This document shows positions 1-7,228 of a DNA stretch of 13,461 nucleotides, in pieces. This stretch comes from Micavibrio sp. UBA5703 (GTDB lineage Bacteria; Pseudomonadota; Alphaproteobacteria; Micavibrionales; Micavibrionaceae). Every line of letters starts with the position of its first letter. The first letter of the stretch is position 1. The stretch spans positions 1 through 13,461 of the forward strand of contig DIHF01000026.1 of assembly GCA_002420015.1 (NCBI GenBank). The letters are read 5' to 3'. A program made the translations under genes and the position numbers. The notes beneath the pieces are model-generated. The model was not told the origin of the DNA, searched no databases, and saw only the letters and a list, made by a program, of their open reading frames with translations.

Positions 1-1284
1 AAACCCCTCACGGTGATTCCCGATCCGTTCGGCACGCATGAGAGCTTTGGGCACCACAACAATGCCCGTTTAAGAAGTTTTCTGGACACCTTCGGCTTTG
101 AATACGAATTTTTATCCTCGACGCAGTGCTACAAGTCGGGCCGCTTCGACGAAGCGCTTTTGAAGATGCTGCGCAACTACGAAAAGGTGCGCCAGACGGT
201 TTTGCCGCTGCTGGGCGAGGAGCGCCAGAAAACCTACAGCCCCTTCCTGCCCATCTCTCCCAAGACCGGGCGGGTTTTGCAGGTTCCCCTTCTCGAAACG
301 AATCCCGACGCAGGCACAATCGTTTTCGAAGACGAAGACGGCACAAAAACCGAATTGCCCGTCACGGGCGGTCATGTAAAGGCGCAATGGCGGCCGGACT
401 GGGCCTTGCGCTGGTACGCGCTGGATGTGGATTACGAAATGGCGGGCGTGGACCTGCGCAGCGCCGCCGACATGGCCGGAAAAATCGTCTCTATATTAGG
501 TGGCAAAAAACCCGCTGGATTCCATTACGAGCTTTTCCTCGACGAAAAAGGCGAAAAGATATCCAAATCCAAAGGCAACGGCCTGAGCATGGAGGAATGG
601 CTGACCTACGCCCCGCATGAGAGTCTTGCTTATTATATGTATCAACGCCCCTCCTCCGGCAAAAAGCTGTATTTCGACATCATCCCGAAGGCGGTCGATG
701 AATATATCAGCTTTGTCGGCAGCTTCGCCGGACAGGACGAGGAAAAGCAGCTCCAGAATGCGGCCTGGTACATTCACGGCGGCAAAATTCCCAATTCGCA
801 GCACACGCCGGTATCATTTTCGCTGCTCCTCAATCTGGCCAGCGCCTCCAACGCGCACAACGCCGAAACGCTGTGGGGCTTCATCCGCAAGCACAAGCCG
901 GACGCAAGCCCCGAAAGCGCGCCGTTTCTGGACCGTCTGGTCGGCCACGCCGTTAAATATTATGAGGATTTCGTCCTGCCGCATAAGAAGTACCGCCTGC
1001 CCGACGCGCGCGAGCGCGCCGCGATGGAGGATCTGGCGAAAAGGCTTGAAACCGTGCCGGGCAACGCCACGCTCGACACGCTCCAGACGGAGGTTTTCTC
1101 CGCCGGAAAAGAAAACGGCTACGATAAAGATTCTCTGCGCGAGTGGTTTCAGGCTTTATATCAGGTGCTACTGGGGCAGGATCAAGGCCCGCGCTTTGGC
1201 TCCTTCATCGAACTTTACGGCGTGAAGGAAAGTATCGCCCTCATCCGCGACGCGCTAGATGGGAAGTTCGCGAAAGCGGCGTAG
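1..1284 (+). CDS. lysK: Lysyl-tRNA synthetase, class I (5'-truncated by window edge)
   Basis: Charges tRNA-Lys with lysine in the cytoplasm. The frame is open from base 1, so the start codon, the N-terminal part of the Rossmann catalytic domain and the HIGH-type motif lie outside the window; the GTG at 13 is internal. The 427 visible residues open with KPLTVIPDPFGTHESFGHHN, typical of the archaeal-type class I enzyme. The ATP-binding KMSKS-type loop is present as KISKSKGNG at visible residues 186-194, followed by the helical anticodon-binding region, with the stop TAG at 1282. Class I LysRS is usually about 520-540 residues, so roughly 100 are missing. Class I rather than class II LysRS is usual in Alphaproteobacteria and archaea. 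The reading frame is intact throughout. Confidence 0.96.
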   Translation, partial: KPLTVIPDPFGTHESFGHHNNARLRSFLDTFGFEYEFLSSTQCYKSGRFDEALLKMLRNYEKVRQTVLPLLGEERQKTYSPFLPISPKTGRVLQVPLLETNPDAGTIVFEDEDGTKTELPVTGGHVKAQWRPDWALRWYALDVDYEMAGVDLRSAADMAGKIVSILGGKKPAGFHYELFLDEKGEKISKSKGNGLSMEEWLTYAPHESLAYYMYQRPSSGKKLYFDIIPKAVDEYISFVGSFAGQDEEKQLQNAAWYIHGGKIPNSQHTPVSFSLLLNLASASNAHNAETLWGFIRKHKPDASPESAPFLDRLVGHAVKYYEDFVLPHKKYRLPDARERAAMEDLAKRLETVPGNATLDTLQTEVFSAGKENGYDKDSLREWFQALYQVLLGQDQGPRFGSFIELYGVKESIALIRDALDGKFAKAA

Positions 1285-1325
1285 GTTTTTAAACCGCGAA
1301 TGAACGCAAAATAACTATAAACGTC

Positions 1326-1422
1326 ATTGCACGTCTCGTCCGTGCAATCCACACCTGTCCGCCGAAGCCAGAAGAGCGAAGGGGGATGTATCACACGTAT
1401 TTTGCTTTGCAAAAACGTGTGA
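1326..1422. repeat. Two hairpin-forming inverted repeats downstream of lysK
   Basis: This non-coding stretch separates the convergent lysK and the small minus-strand gene. The first inverted repeat is ATTGCACG (1326-1333) with CGTGCAAT (1341-1348), a perfect 8-bp stem with a 7-base loop. The second runs from 1391 to 1422: TCACACGT plus TTTTGC pairs with GCAAAA plus ACGTGTGA across about two loop bases, with one bulged base. Neither stem is followed by a T-run on either strand, so classical intrinsic termination is not supported. The sequence looks more like a dispersed intergenic palindromic element that may also block transcription from both sides. Confidence 0.55.
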
Positions 1423-1460
1423 TGACGAAATGTCTGACCGTTATTTTAGTGACTATATTA

Positions 1461-1646
1461 CTAGTCCAAATGCATACCCTTAGGAGTGAATTTAATACGG
1501 CGCTCTCTATCCGTGTTCAACTCCATACCCTCCAAACGGCTCTGCGTACCCAGACTCTCACTCGGCCCGCTATCCCGCGAAAACAATTCCTTCATCCCCT
1601 GAGCGATGGGACCGAAAATTTTGCTGATAATGTTTTTCTCACTCAT
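1461..1646 (-). CDS. Small hypothetical protein, 61 aa
   Basis: No family is recognised. The ATG at 1646 is preceded by GGAG with nine bases of spacing, a good ribosome binding site that supports a real gene despite its length. The protein has no signal peptide or membrane segment. Residues 1-25 (MSEKNIISKIFGPIAQGMKE onward) could form an amphipathic helix, and the rest is charged and low in complexity (DRERRIKF). It lies 18 bases downstream of the stop of the 170-aa gene on the same strand and is probably its operon partner. Base composition is AT-richer than in lysK or the helicase. Confidence 0.55.
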   Translation of the reverse strand: MSEKNIISKIFGPIAQGMKELFSRDSGPSESLGTQSRLEGMELNTDRERRIKFTPKGMHLD

Positions 1647-1664
1647 ACAATATAACTCCGCTTA

Positions 1665-2177
1665 TTATTTCTGGCCGTTCATTTCGGGTGCGTTGTAATT
1701 CACCACAGGCGCACTCTGCATATGATGCACAGCCCGGAGCACATTAATTTCCTCATCAGAAAATTTATACCCTCCGACAACGCCGAACGTGTTCGTCAAG
1801 CCAGGATCAATACCTAAAATTTTTCCCTTTTCATCTCTCATTTTTCTCTCCTCTTCTGCTGCTCGGTCCTCAACCATTCTGCGTATAATGTGCTCTGGGG
1901 CATAATTTTTTCTGACATAATCCAGCGGATCGTTCACGCCAAGTTCGGCAAGCATCCTGTCGTAAGCCCGTATATAGCCCCTTTGTACCTGCTCGTTCTC
2001 AAACGGAACCCAGTGCTCATTGCTATAGTCCGCGATTTCTTCGATGTAGAAAGAACGATACAGGCCGCCTTGCAGGGCATCATCGCGCTGGCACAAAAGA
2101 TATTCAATCTCAGTCCCTCTGTCGGCCTCTGCTATGGCCAACTTATATCTTTCCCAAGCATTCCGCATAATCCCCAT
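1665..2177 (-). CDS. Hypothetical protein, 170 aa, middle gene of small-gene cluster
   Basis: No family is recognised. It appears cytoplasmic, with no signal peptide or hydrophobic segment. The N-terminal half is acidic and helix-prone; residues 69-90 (IRAYDRMLAELGV then LDYVRK) resemble residues 58-84 of the neighbouring 93-aa protein. Residues 97-118 are a charged probable helix (IIRRMVEDRAAEEERKMRDE), followed by a GIDPGLTNTFG segment. A GGAA about nine bases before the ATG at 2177 is a moderate ribosome binding site; the ATG three codons further in is less well placed. The gap to the upstream gene is 47 bases and to the downstream gene 18 bases, so co-transcription from the promoter at 2539-2567 is likely. 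Confidence 0.7.
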   Translation of the reverse strand: MGIMRNAWERYKLAIAEADRGTEIEYLLCQRDDALQGGLYRSFYIEEIADYSNEHWVPFENEQVQRGYIRAYDRMLAELGVNDPLDYVRKNYAPEHIIRRMVEDRAAEEERKMRDEKGKILGIDPGLTNTFGVVGGYKFSDEEINVLRAVHHMQSAPVVNYNAPEMNGQK

Positions 2178-2224
2178 AACGTTACTTTCCGCTTCATCAC
2201 TCTTAAGTTAACTCAAAAATAGTC

Positions 2225-2506
2225 CTAGCCGTTGCGTGGTTCGGGGGTGCGCTGTTTTCTGCGCTCTTGCTCCATGTATTCCTCGTAACTTGGAACACCG
2301 TATTTTGCCAATTCTCTATCAAAATACGCTATTGCTAGCGCCTTTGTTTCCTCGTCCATATGACGCACCTTACCCGTCTGTGAATAAGTATCAAAGCCCA
2401 TCATGGCCATCTGCCGATGCTCTATAAGGTTCGGAACCACAACTCCCGCCATTAACCGCGCCGATGCCCTTTCGGTCCAATCGAAAACATTTTTTAACAG
2501 GCCCAT
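2225..2506 (-). CDS. Hypothetical protein, 93 aa, first gene of small-gene cluster
   Basis: No family is recognised. The frame can also start at an ATG at 2524 (99 aa). The ATG at 2506 is preferred because GGAG lies eight bases before it, whereas 2524 has only AAGG two bases away and would sit almost on the predicted transcription start. The N-terminal 30 residues (MGLLKNVFDWTERA, then a short VVVPNLI run) are mildly hydrophobic but too weak for a confident membrane segment. The C-terminal part contains AIAYFDRELAKYGVPSYEEY and a basic tail. The AYFDRELAKYGV stretch resembles AYDRMLAELGV in the next gene, so the two proteins may share a small helical module. Confidence 0.65.
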   Translation of the reverse strand: MGLLKNVFDWTERASARLMAGVVVPNLIEHRQMAMMGFDTYSQTGKVRHMDEETKALAIAYFDRELAKYGVPSYEEYMEQERRKQRTPEPRNG

Positions 2507-2531
2507 ACCAACAACTCCATTCATAACCTTG

Positions 2532-2551
2532 TACGTAATTTGTATTACGTA
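2532..2551. promoter_or_regulatory. Perfect palindrome over the -10 box, candidate operator
   Basis: TACGTAAT (2532-2539), spacer TTGT, then ATTACGTA (2544-2551): two perfectly complementary 8-base arms. The -10 hexamer of the minus-strand promoter lies at its centre, and the predicted transcription start is at its edge. This is the placement expected for a dimeric repressor site. No regulator gene with a recognisable helix-turn-helix is visible nearby, so the binding protein is unknown. Confidence 0.5.
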
Positions 2552-2567
2552 AATGTTTTTTTGTCAA
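2539..2567 (-). promoter_or_regulatory. Sigma70-like promoter of the three-gene minus-strand cluster
   Basis: Read on the minus strand, a perfect TTGACA (2567-2562) is followed by 17 bases and then TACAAA (2544-2539), which matches TATAAT at four of six positions. The predicted transcription start is near 2532, giving a leader of about 26 bases to the ATG at 2506 that includes its GGAG. It sits in the divergent intergenic region with the plus-strand helicase, for which no comparably good promoter was found. Confidence 0.6.
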
Positions 2568-2632
2568 ACTCTTATATTTTCTACGCTCATAATCAATTCC
2601 ATACCCCCTGCAAAAGATGCTAGACCCTATGG

Positions 2633-5497
2633 ATGAGTGCCGAATCCGCCCTGAAAATGCCTGCCAAAATCGCCCTGCCCGACGTTCCGGCGCTGGCCGT
2701 CAATGCGCGGCAGGCGGCGATTCTGACGCCTGAAGGCGAAATCCGGGTTTGCAGCCATGAACAGGCGCGGCTCCTGCTCCACAAGAAATCCGTTTTGGTT
2801 TGCCATGCGCCCTATATCCGGGCGCGGCTGGGGCTTGAGGAATTTCATGCCTTCGATGTGCTTGAGCTGTTTGCCTTTACGCACCCAACTTTGTTTGCCG
2901 TTCCCACCACGCACGGCCTGTGCAAGGTTCTGGGCATTAACGAACTGGGACATTTCGAGGACGCGCCCGCCGCGCTGTTTGATGTTGCGAAGGCGCTTTT
3001 AACCGACCTGCAAAACGACCCGCTGAAGGACAAGGCCGGGGCGCTGCCCGTTGCGGGTGTTATGGGTTTGCAGGGAAAGGGCTGGGCGTGGAGCCCCTTC
3101 GTGTTTTCGGCGCTCGGGCAAAATTACGATCCCGCGATTCCCTATAACGCAAAAGCGGCGCTCGATATCTGGAAGAAGCTGCCGCAATGGGCGGAGGAAG
3201 CGCCGGAGCCGCCGCCCTCGCATTTCCCCGTCACCGGCGAGGAAAGCCGCGCAAGATTGAAACAACTTTTGGGCGAAAGTTCCGAGCAACGCGCCGAACA
3301 GGTCGAATACGCCACGCATATGGCGGCGGCTTTTGCCCCGGTCGAAGAACAGGGCGCGCCGCGTGTGGTGCTGGCCGAGGCCGGAACGGGCGTGGGCAAG
3401 ACGCTCGGCTATCTTGCCCCGGCTTCCGTCTGGGCGGAGAAGAACAAGGGCAGCGTGTGGATTTCCACCTTCACCAAAAACCTGCAACGCCAGATCGATC
3501 AGGAACTCAGCCGCCTTTACCCGGACGCAACGGTAAAAGAAACGCAAGTGACCATCCGCAAGGGCCGTGAAAATTACCTGTGCCTGCTCAATCTTGAGGA
3601 AACAGCGGCAGGCACGGAAGTCGCCCGCCATCCAAACCATGCCGTCGCTGCCGGGATCATGGCGCGCTGGGCCGCCGCATCGAAAGACGGCGATTTATCG
3701 GGCGGGGATTTTCCGGGATGGCTGCCGGGGCTTTTGGGGTATGAGCACACCGCCGGGCTTGCCGACCGGCGCGGCGAGTGCATCTACTCGGCCTGCGACC
3801 ATTACCACAAATGTTTTGTCGAAAGATCCGTACGCAAGGCCAAGCGCGCAAAGCTCGTCATTGCCAATCACGCGCTGGTGATGATTCAAACGGCCCTTTC
3901 CGGCCCCGGCGACGACATGCCCACGCACTATGTGTTCGACGAGGGGCATCACCTGTTCAGCGCCGCCGACAGCGCCTTCGCCGCGCATTTAAGCGCGCAG
4001 GAAACTACGGATTTACGCCGCTGGATACTGGGCGCGGAAGGCGGGCGGCGCAAAAGCCGCGCACGCGGGATCAAAAGAAGGCTTGAAGATTTAGTTGCAG
4101 GCGACACGGAAGGCGAAAGGCTGCTCCAGGATATCGTCGATGCCGCGCAAATTCTGACCGCGCCGGGATGGACAAGGCGGCTGCGCGAGGGGAACCCGCA
4201 AGGCCCGTGCGAGAAATTCCTGTCACTTGTCTACAAACAGGTTCACGCCCGCGCCGAAGGCATCAACGGCCCCTACTCTCTCGAAACGCCAACACATCCG
4301 GCGATAGAGGGACTGGCGGATACGGCGGCGGCGCTAAAGAAAAATTTGGTACGCCTGCAAAAGCCTATGAACGCCATGACCGCGCTCTTGAGAAAAAAAC
4401 TGGCCGACGACAAAGGCGATCTCGACGCGGACACCAGAAAGCGGCTTGATGCCGTGGCGGGGTCGCTCGACCGCCGCGCCAAAATGGCCATCGCGGCGTG
4501 GATCAATATGCTGGGGACGATGGGGCAAGCAGAAACTCATTGCGTTTCCCGCGAAAGCGGGAATCTTCAAAGCCGGAAAAAGGTCCCCGCTTCTGCGGGG
4601 ACGACATATTCATTGTCTGGCGACAATGAACATGTCGACTGGATGGAGGTCGAACGGGTCGATGGCCGCGCCATCGATGTCGGGCTTTACCGCCATTACG
4701 TCGATCCGATGAAGCCCTTTGCCGCCGCATTGTCGCCTCACATGCACGGCATGGCGGTCACATCGGCGACGCTGCTGGACGGAACGGAAGATGTTGAAAC
4801 AAACTGGCTGGCGGCACGGCAAAAAACGGGCGTGGATTTTCTCACGCCTTCGCCGCATCAAATTTCCGTCAGTTCACCCTTCGATTACGCCGCACAAACG
4901 AAGGTTTTCATCATCAACGACGTACGCAAGGACGATCTCGGCCAGGTGGCGGGGGCCTACCGCGCATTATTCGAGGCTTCCGGCGGTGGCGCGCTCGGGT
5001 TGTTTACCGCCATTTCGCGCCTGCGCGCCATGCATGACAAAATCGCCGCACGTCTTGAGGATGCCGGACTTACGCTTTACAGCCAGCATGTCGATGCCAT
5101 CGACACGGGGACGCTGGTCGATATGTTCCGCGACGACGTGCATGCCTGCCTTTTGGGGACGGACGCTATCCGCGACGGCGTGGACGTGCCGGGGGAGTCG
5201 CTGCGGCTTATCGTGTTTGACCGCGTACCGTGGCCCCGCCCGACCATCCTGCACAAGGCCCGCCGCGAAGCCTTCGGCGGACGGCAATACGATGAAATGA
5301 TGACAAGGCTCAAGCTCAAACAGGCTTTTGGCCGCCTGATCCGGCGCAATACCGACAGGGGCGTATTTGTTATGCTGGATTCCATGCTGCCTTCGCGCCT
5401 GTTCGGCGCCTTCCCGGAAGGCGTGCAAATCCAGAAAACAGGGCTTTCCGATGCGGTTGGGCAAATACGGGGGTTTTTGTATCAGCAAGCCGACTAA
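2633..5497 (+). CDS. ATP-dependent DNA helicase, DinG/Rad3 (XPD-like) superfamily 2
   Basis: Predicted 5'-3' ATP-dependent DNA helicase with an iron-sulfur cluster, acting in the cytoplasm in repair or in resolving unusual structures. The 954-aa protein has a roughly 200-residue non-helicase N-terminus, then Walker A AEAGTGVGKT (248-257), four cysteines (C317, C383, C388, C394) spaced as in the XPD/DinG Fe-S domain, IANHALV (about 410), a DEGH box (436-439), and motif VI QAFGRLIRR starting at Q897. The ATG at 2633 has no clear Shine-Dalgarno; an ATG at 2657 is an alternative. Residues about 633-666 are oddly composed (CVSRESGNLQSRKKVPASAG) and encoded by a palindromic repeat that keeps the frame. 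The conserved EHVDWMEVERVDGR follows directly, so the gene is probably functional. Confidence 0.92.
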   Translation: MSAESALKMPAKIALPDVPALAVNARQAAILTPEGEIRVCSHEQARLLLHKKSVLVCHAPYIRARLGLEEFHAFDVLELFAFTHPTLFAVPTTHGLCKVLGINELGHFEDAPAALFDVAKALLTDLQNDPLKDKAGALPVAGVMGLQGKGWAWSPFVFSALGQNYDPAIPYNAKAALDIWKKLPQWAEEAPEPPPSHFPVTGEESRARLKQLLGESSEQRAEQVEYATHMAAAFAPVEEQGAPRVVLAEAGTGVGKTLGYLAPASVWAEKNKGSVWISTFTKNLQRQIDQELSRLYPDATVKETQVTIRKGRENYLCLLNLEETAAGTEVARHPNHAVAAGIMARWAAASKDGDLSGGDFPGWLPGLLGYEHTAGLADRRGECIYSACDHYHKCFVERSVRKAKRAKLVIANHALVMIQTALSGPGDDMPTHYVFDEGHHLFSAADSAFAAHLSAQETTDLRRWILGAEGGRRKSRARGIKRRLEDLVAGDTEGERLLQDIVDAAQILTAPGWTRRLREGNPQGPCEKFLSLVYKQVHARAEGINGPYSLETPTHPAIEGLADTAAALKKNLVRLQKPMNAMTALLRKKLADDKGDLDADTRKRLDAVAGSLDRRAKMAIAAWINMLGTMGQAETHCVSRESGNLQSRKKVPASAGTTYSLSGDNEHVDWMEVERVDGRAIDVGLYRHYVDPMKPFAAALSPHMHGMAVTSATLLDGTEDVETNWLAARQKTGVDFLTPSPHQISVSSPFDYAAQTKVFIINDVRKDDLGQVAGAYRALFEASGGGALGLFTAISRLRAMHDKIAARLEDAGLTLYSQHVDAIDTGTLVDMFRDDVHACLLGTDAIRDGVDVPGESLRLIVFDRVPWPRPTILHKARREAFGGRQYDEMMTRLKLKQAFGRLIRRNTDRGVFVMLDSMLPSRLFGAFPEGVQIQKTGLSDAVGQIRGFLYQQAD
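4540..4639. repeat. Palindromic repeat inserted in frame inside the helicase gene
   Basis: Three successive hairpins lie inside the coding sequence. The first is TTCCCGC-GAAA-GCGGGAA (4546-4563). The second is GTCCCCGC-TTCT-GCGGGGAC (4583-4602). The third has 18-base arms, 4600-4617 and 4622-4639, around TGGC with two mismatches. The first two stems have the layout of the dispersed GC-rich repeat at 5505-5650, and the second stem is close to that at 12653-12672. The encoded peptide (VSRESGNLQ then VPASAGTT) is the kind these repeats produce when translated. The insert contains no stop codon and leaves the downstream frame intact. Confidence 0.8.
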
Positions 5498-5504
5498 CAC
5501 AACC

Positions 5505-5650
5505 GTCACCCCCGTGGCAAAGCTTGCGAAGCAAGATTCGCTTAAACGACGGGGGTCCAGAAAAGAAGCGCGGCAAAGCCGCGCACATATTGTGCTGGAT
5601 CCCCGCCTGCGTTCCAGCGCCTTACCGGCGCTTCCACTTGCGGGGATGAC
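5505..5650. repeat. Composite palindromic repeat between the helicase and pabB
   Basis: It begins seven bases after the helicase stop. The outer ends are inverted (GTCACCCCCG at 5505-5514 and CGGGGATGAC at 5641-5650, one mismatch). Inside are further stems: CTTGC-GAA-GCAAG, GCGCGGC-AAA-GCCGCGC, GGATCCCCGC paired with GCGGGGAT, and AGCGCC-TTAC-GGCGCT. It belongs to the same family as the repeat inside the helicase and the one after atpD. No T-run follows, but so much structure could still slow transcription past the helicase. I see no gene in 5498-5759. Confidence 0.75.
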
Positions 5651-5670
5651 GCTGTGATTAACAATATCTG

Positions 5671-5700
5671 TGGACAAATAAGCCTTTGCAATTTTATTAT
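5671..5700 (+). promoter_or_regulatory. Candidate sigma70-like promoter for the pabBAC operon
   Basis: TGGACA (5671-5676, five of six matches to TTGACA), an 18-base spacer, then TATTAT (5695-5700, five of six matches to TATAAT). It lies just downstream of the repeat and about 60 bases before the pabB start, giving a leader of about 50 bases. It is the best match in the gap and is predicted by sequence only. Confidence 0.45.
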
Positions 5701-5759
5701 ATCAACTCTTCAAACAGACTGGGATTCGACTCTATACCGTATGCAGGGATTATGAATAC

Positions 5760-7187
5760 ATGAGACCGTTCGTTCATGAACTGGCCGGTTACGATGTACT
5801 TGAGGCTTTCGCAGCCGTATCGAGCATGCCCTACAGCCTGCTGCTCGATAGCGCAGACCCGAACCACCCGAACAGCCGTTATTCCTTTGTCGTTTGCCAC
5901 CCGATCGAAACCATTGAATCCAAGAACGGCAAAATCACCGTCACAAACTGGGAACAGCAAACAACCTTCAGCGGCGATCCGTTCAAGGTCATTCAGGAAC
6001 GCATCAAAAGCTGGGTCGAAAGCACGGAGCATGTGCATGGCCTGCCGCCATTTCAAGGCGGTGCAGCGGGGTTCTTCGGCTATGATCTTGGACGCAGTCT
6101 TGAAGCCCTGCCGCAAACGGCGCAAGACAATCCCGATATGCCCGACATGGCGATTGGCATTTACGATCAGGTTCTGGCGCACGACCACATCCAGAACAAG
6201 ACATGGCTGATCACCCATGCCCGCAACGAAGGCGAAGCGCGGGTAAAGCAAAAATATATCCTGCGCCTGCTCAGCCAGCCTTTAACGCAACAGCCGCACG
6301 AGCAAAGCGATCTGGAATGGCACCCGAACTTCGAGGCAACCGATTACAGGGACAGCATTCGCCGTGTGATTTCCTACATCGAAAACGGCGATGCGTTTCA
6401 GGTCAATCTGGCGCAGCGTTTCGACGCCGCCCTGCCGCAAAATTTTTCGCCCTTCGCGCATTATCTGAAACTGCGCGAAGTCAACCCGGCGCCTTTTGCG
6501 GCCTATATGGATATTGGGCCGATTAAGATTTCTTCGGCCTCACCTGAGCAATTCCTGCGCGTCCGAAACGGCCAGGTCGAAACAAGGCCGATCAAGGGCA
6601 CAAGGCCGCATGTCGAAGACCCGGCGATTGACAAGATTTACCGCGACGCGCTGGAAAATTCGGAGAAGGACAATGCCGAAAACACCATGATTGTCGATTT
6701 GCTGCGCAACGACCTGTCAAAGGTGTGCAAAAAGAAAAGCATCGAGGTGACGGATCTGTGCAAACTGGAAACCTTTGCCAGCGTGCATCACCTTGTTTCC
6801 ACCGTTAAGGCCGAACTTAAAAAAGACAAGGATGCGCTGGACCTTATGCGCGCCTGCTTCCCCGGCGGCTCGATTACCGGCGCGCCGAAAATCAGGGCGA
6901 TGGAGATTATCGAGGAGCTGGAGCCGACGCGGCGCGGCCCCTATTGCGGCGCGCTCGGTTATATCGGGTTCGACGGCACGATGGATTCAAGCGTTCTCAT
7001 CCGCACACTCGTTTACGAACCCGGAAAGGTCAGCCTTCAGACCGGTGGCGGGATTGTCGTGGATTCAAAGCCGGAAGAGGAATATCAGGAAACCTTTGAT
7101 AAAGCCGAGGCCATCTTCCGCAGCTTTGAGGACAACAGCCGCGTTCACACCGAGGATTTGGAGGAAAATTGGGCCGAAAGCGCCTAA
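5760..7187 (+). CDS. pabB: Aminodeoxychorismate synthase component I
   Basis: Converts chorismate plus ammonia, supplied by PabA, to 4-amino-4-deoxychorismate, the first step to p-aminobenzoate and folate. The 475 residues match the chorismate-binding family over their full length: an N-terminal PYSLLLDSA region, then PIKGTRP at 277-283, DLLRNDLSKVC, FASVHHLVSTV and FPGGSITGAPKIRAMEIIEE. The lysine in PIKGT (K279) is the feature that separates PabB from anthranilate synthase TrpE, which has alanine there (PIAGT), so this call is favoured over trpE. The ATG at 5760 fits the family N-terminus. Only a weak AGGGA precedes it. It heads an operon with pabA and pabC. Confidence 0.93.
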   Translation: MRPFVHELAGYDVLEAFAAVSSMPYSLLLDSADPNHPNSRYSFVVCHPIETIESKNGKITVTNWEQQTTFSGDPFKVIQERIKSWVESTEHVHGLPPFQGGAAGFFGYDLGRSLEALPQTAQDNPDMPDMAIGIYDQVLAHDHIQNKTWLITHARNEGEARVKQKYILRLLSQPLTQQPHEQSDLEWHPNFEATDYRDSIRRVISYIENGDAFQVNLAQRFDAALPQNFSPFAHYLKLREVNPAPFAAYMDIGPIKISSASPEQFLRVRNGQVETRPIKGTRPHVEDPAIDKIYRDALENSEKDNAENTMIVDLLRNDLSKVCKKKSIEVTDLCKLETFASVHHLVSTVKAELKKDKDALDLMRACFPGGSITGAPKIRAMEIIEELEPTRRGPYCGALGYIGFDGTMDSSVLIRTLVYEPGKVSLQTGGGIVVDSKPEEEYQETFDKAEAIFRSFEDNSRVHTEDLEENWAESA

Positions 7188-7228
7188 TCCCCTTGTCCCG
7201 CACCGCCCCCTTATGGTTTATATTCCCT

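Noticed and set aside
1391..1422. Intrinsic terminator of lysK or of the small-gene cluster
   Set aside because: The stem is strong but no T-run follows on either strand.
1386..1655. 89-codon plus-strand open frame
   Set aside because: It overlaps the small minus-strand gene, which has a good ribosome binding site; this frame begins within a hairpin repeat and looks random.
2999..3640. 213-codon minus-strand open frame antisense to the helicase Walker A region
   Set aside because: A shadow of a GC-rich gene; the plus strand carries clear helicase motifs over the whole stretch.
4531..4640. Possible frameshift or pseudogene in the helicase
   Set aside because: The odd residues come from an in-frame repeat; conserved motifs before and after are in the same frame and no stop is present.
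4967..5677. 236-codon minus-strand open frame over the helicase 3' end
   Set aside because: It runs antisense to the conserved helicase motifs and ends in the repeat region; the translation has no recognisable domain.
5697..6251. 184-codon minus-strand open frame over the pabB start
   Set aside because: It covers the conserved PabB N-terminus on the other strand and has no supporting motif.
5760..7187. Anthranilate synthase component I (trpE)
   Set aside because: The active-site motif is PIKGT, with the lysine typical of PabB, rather than PIAGT, and pabA and pabC follow.
7169..7228. Longer pabA start at 7169
   Set aside because: The extra 20 residues overlap the pabB end and do not resemble the family, whose members begin at MFLVIDNYDSF.
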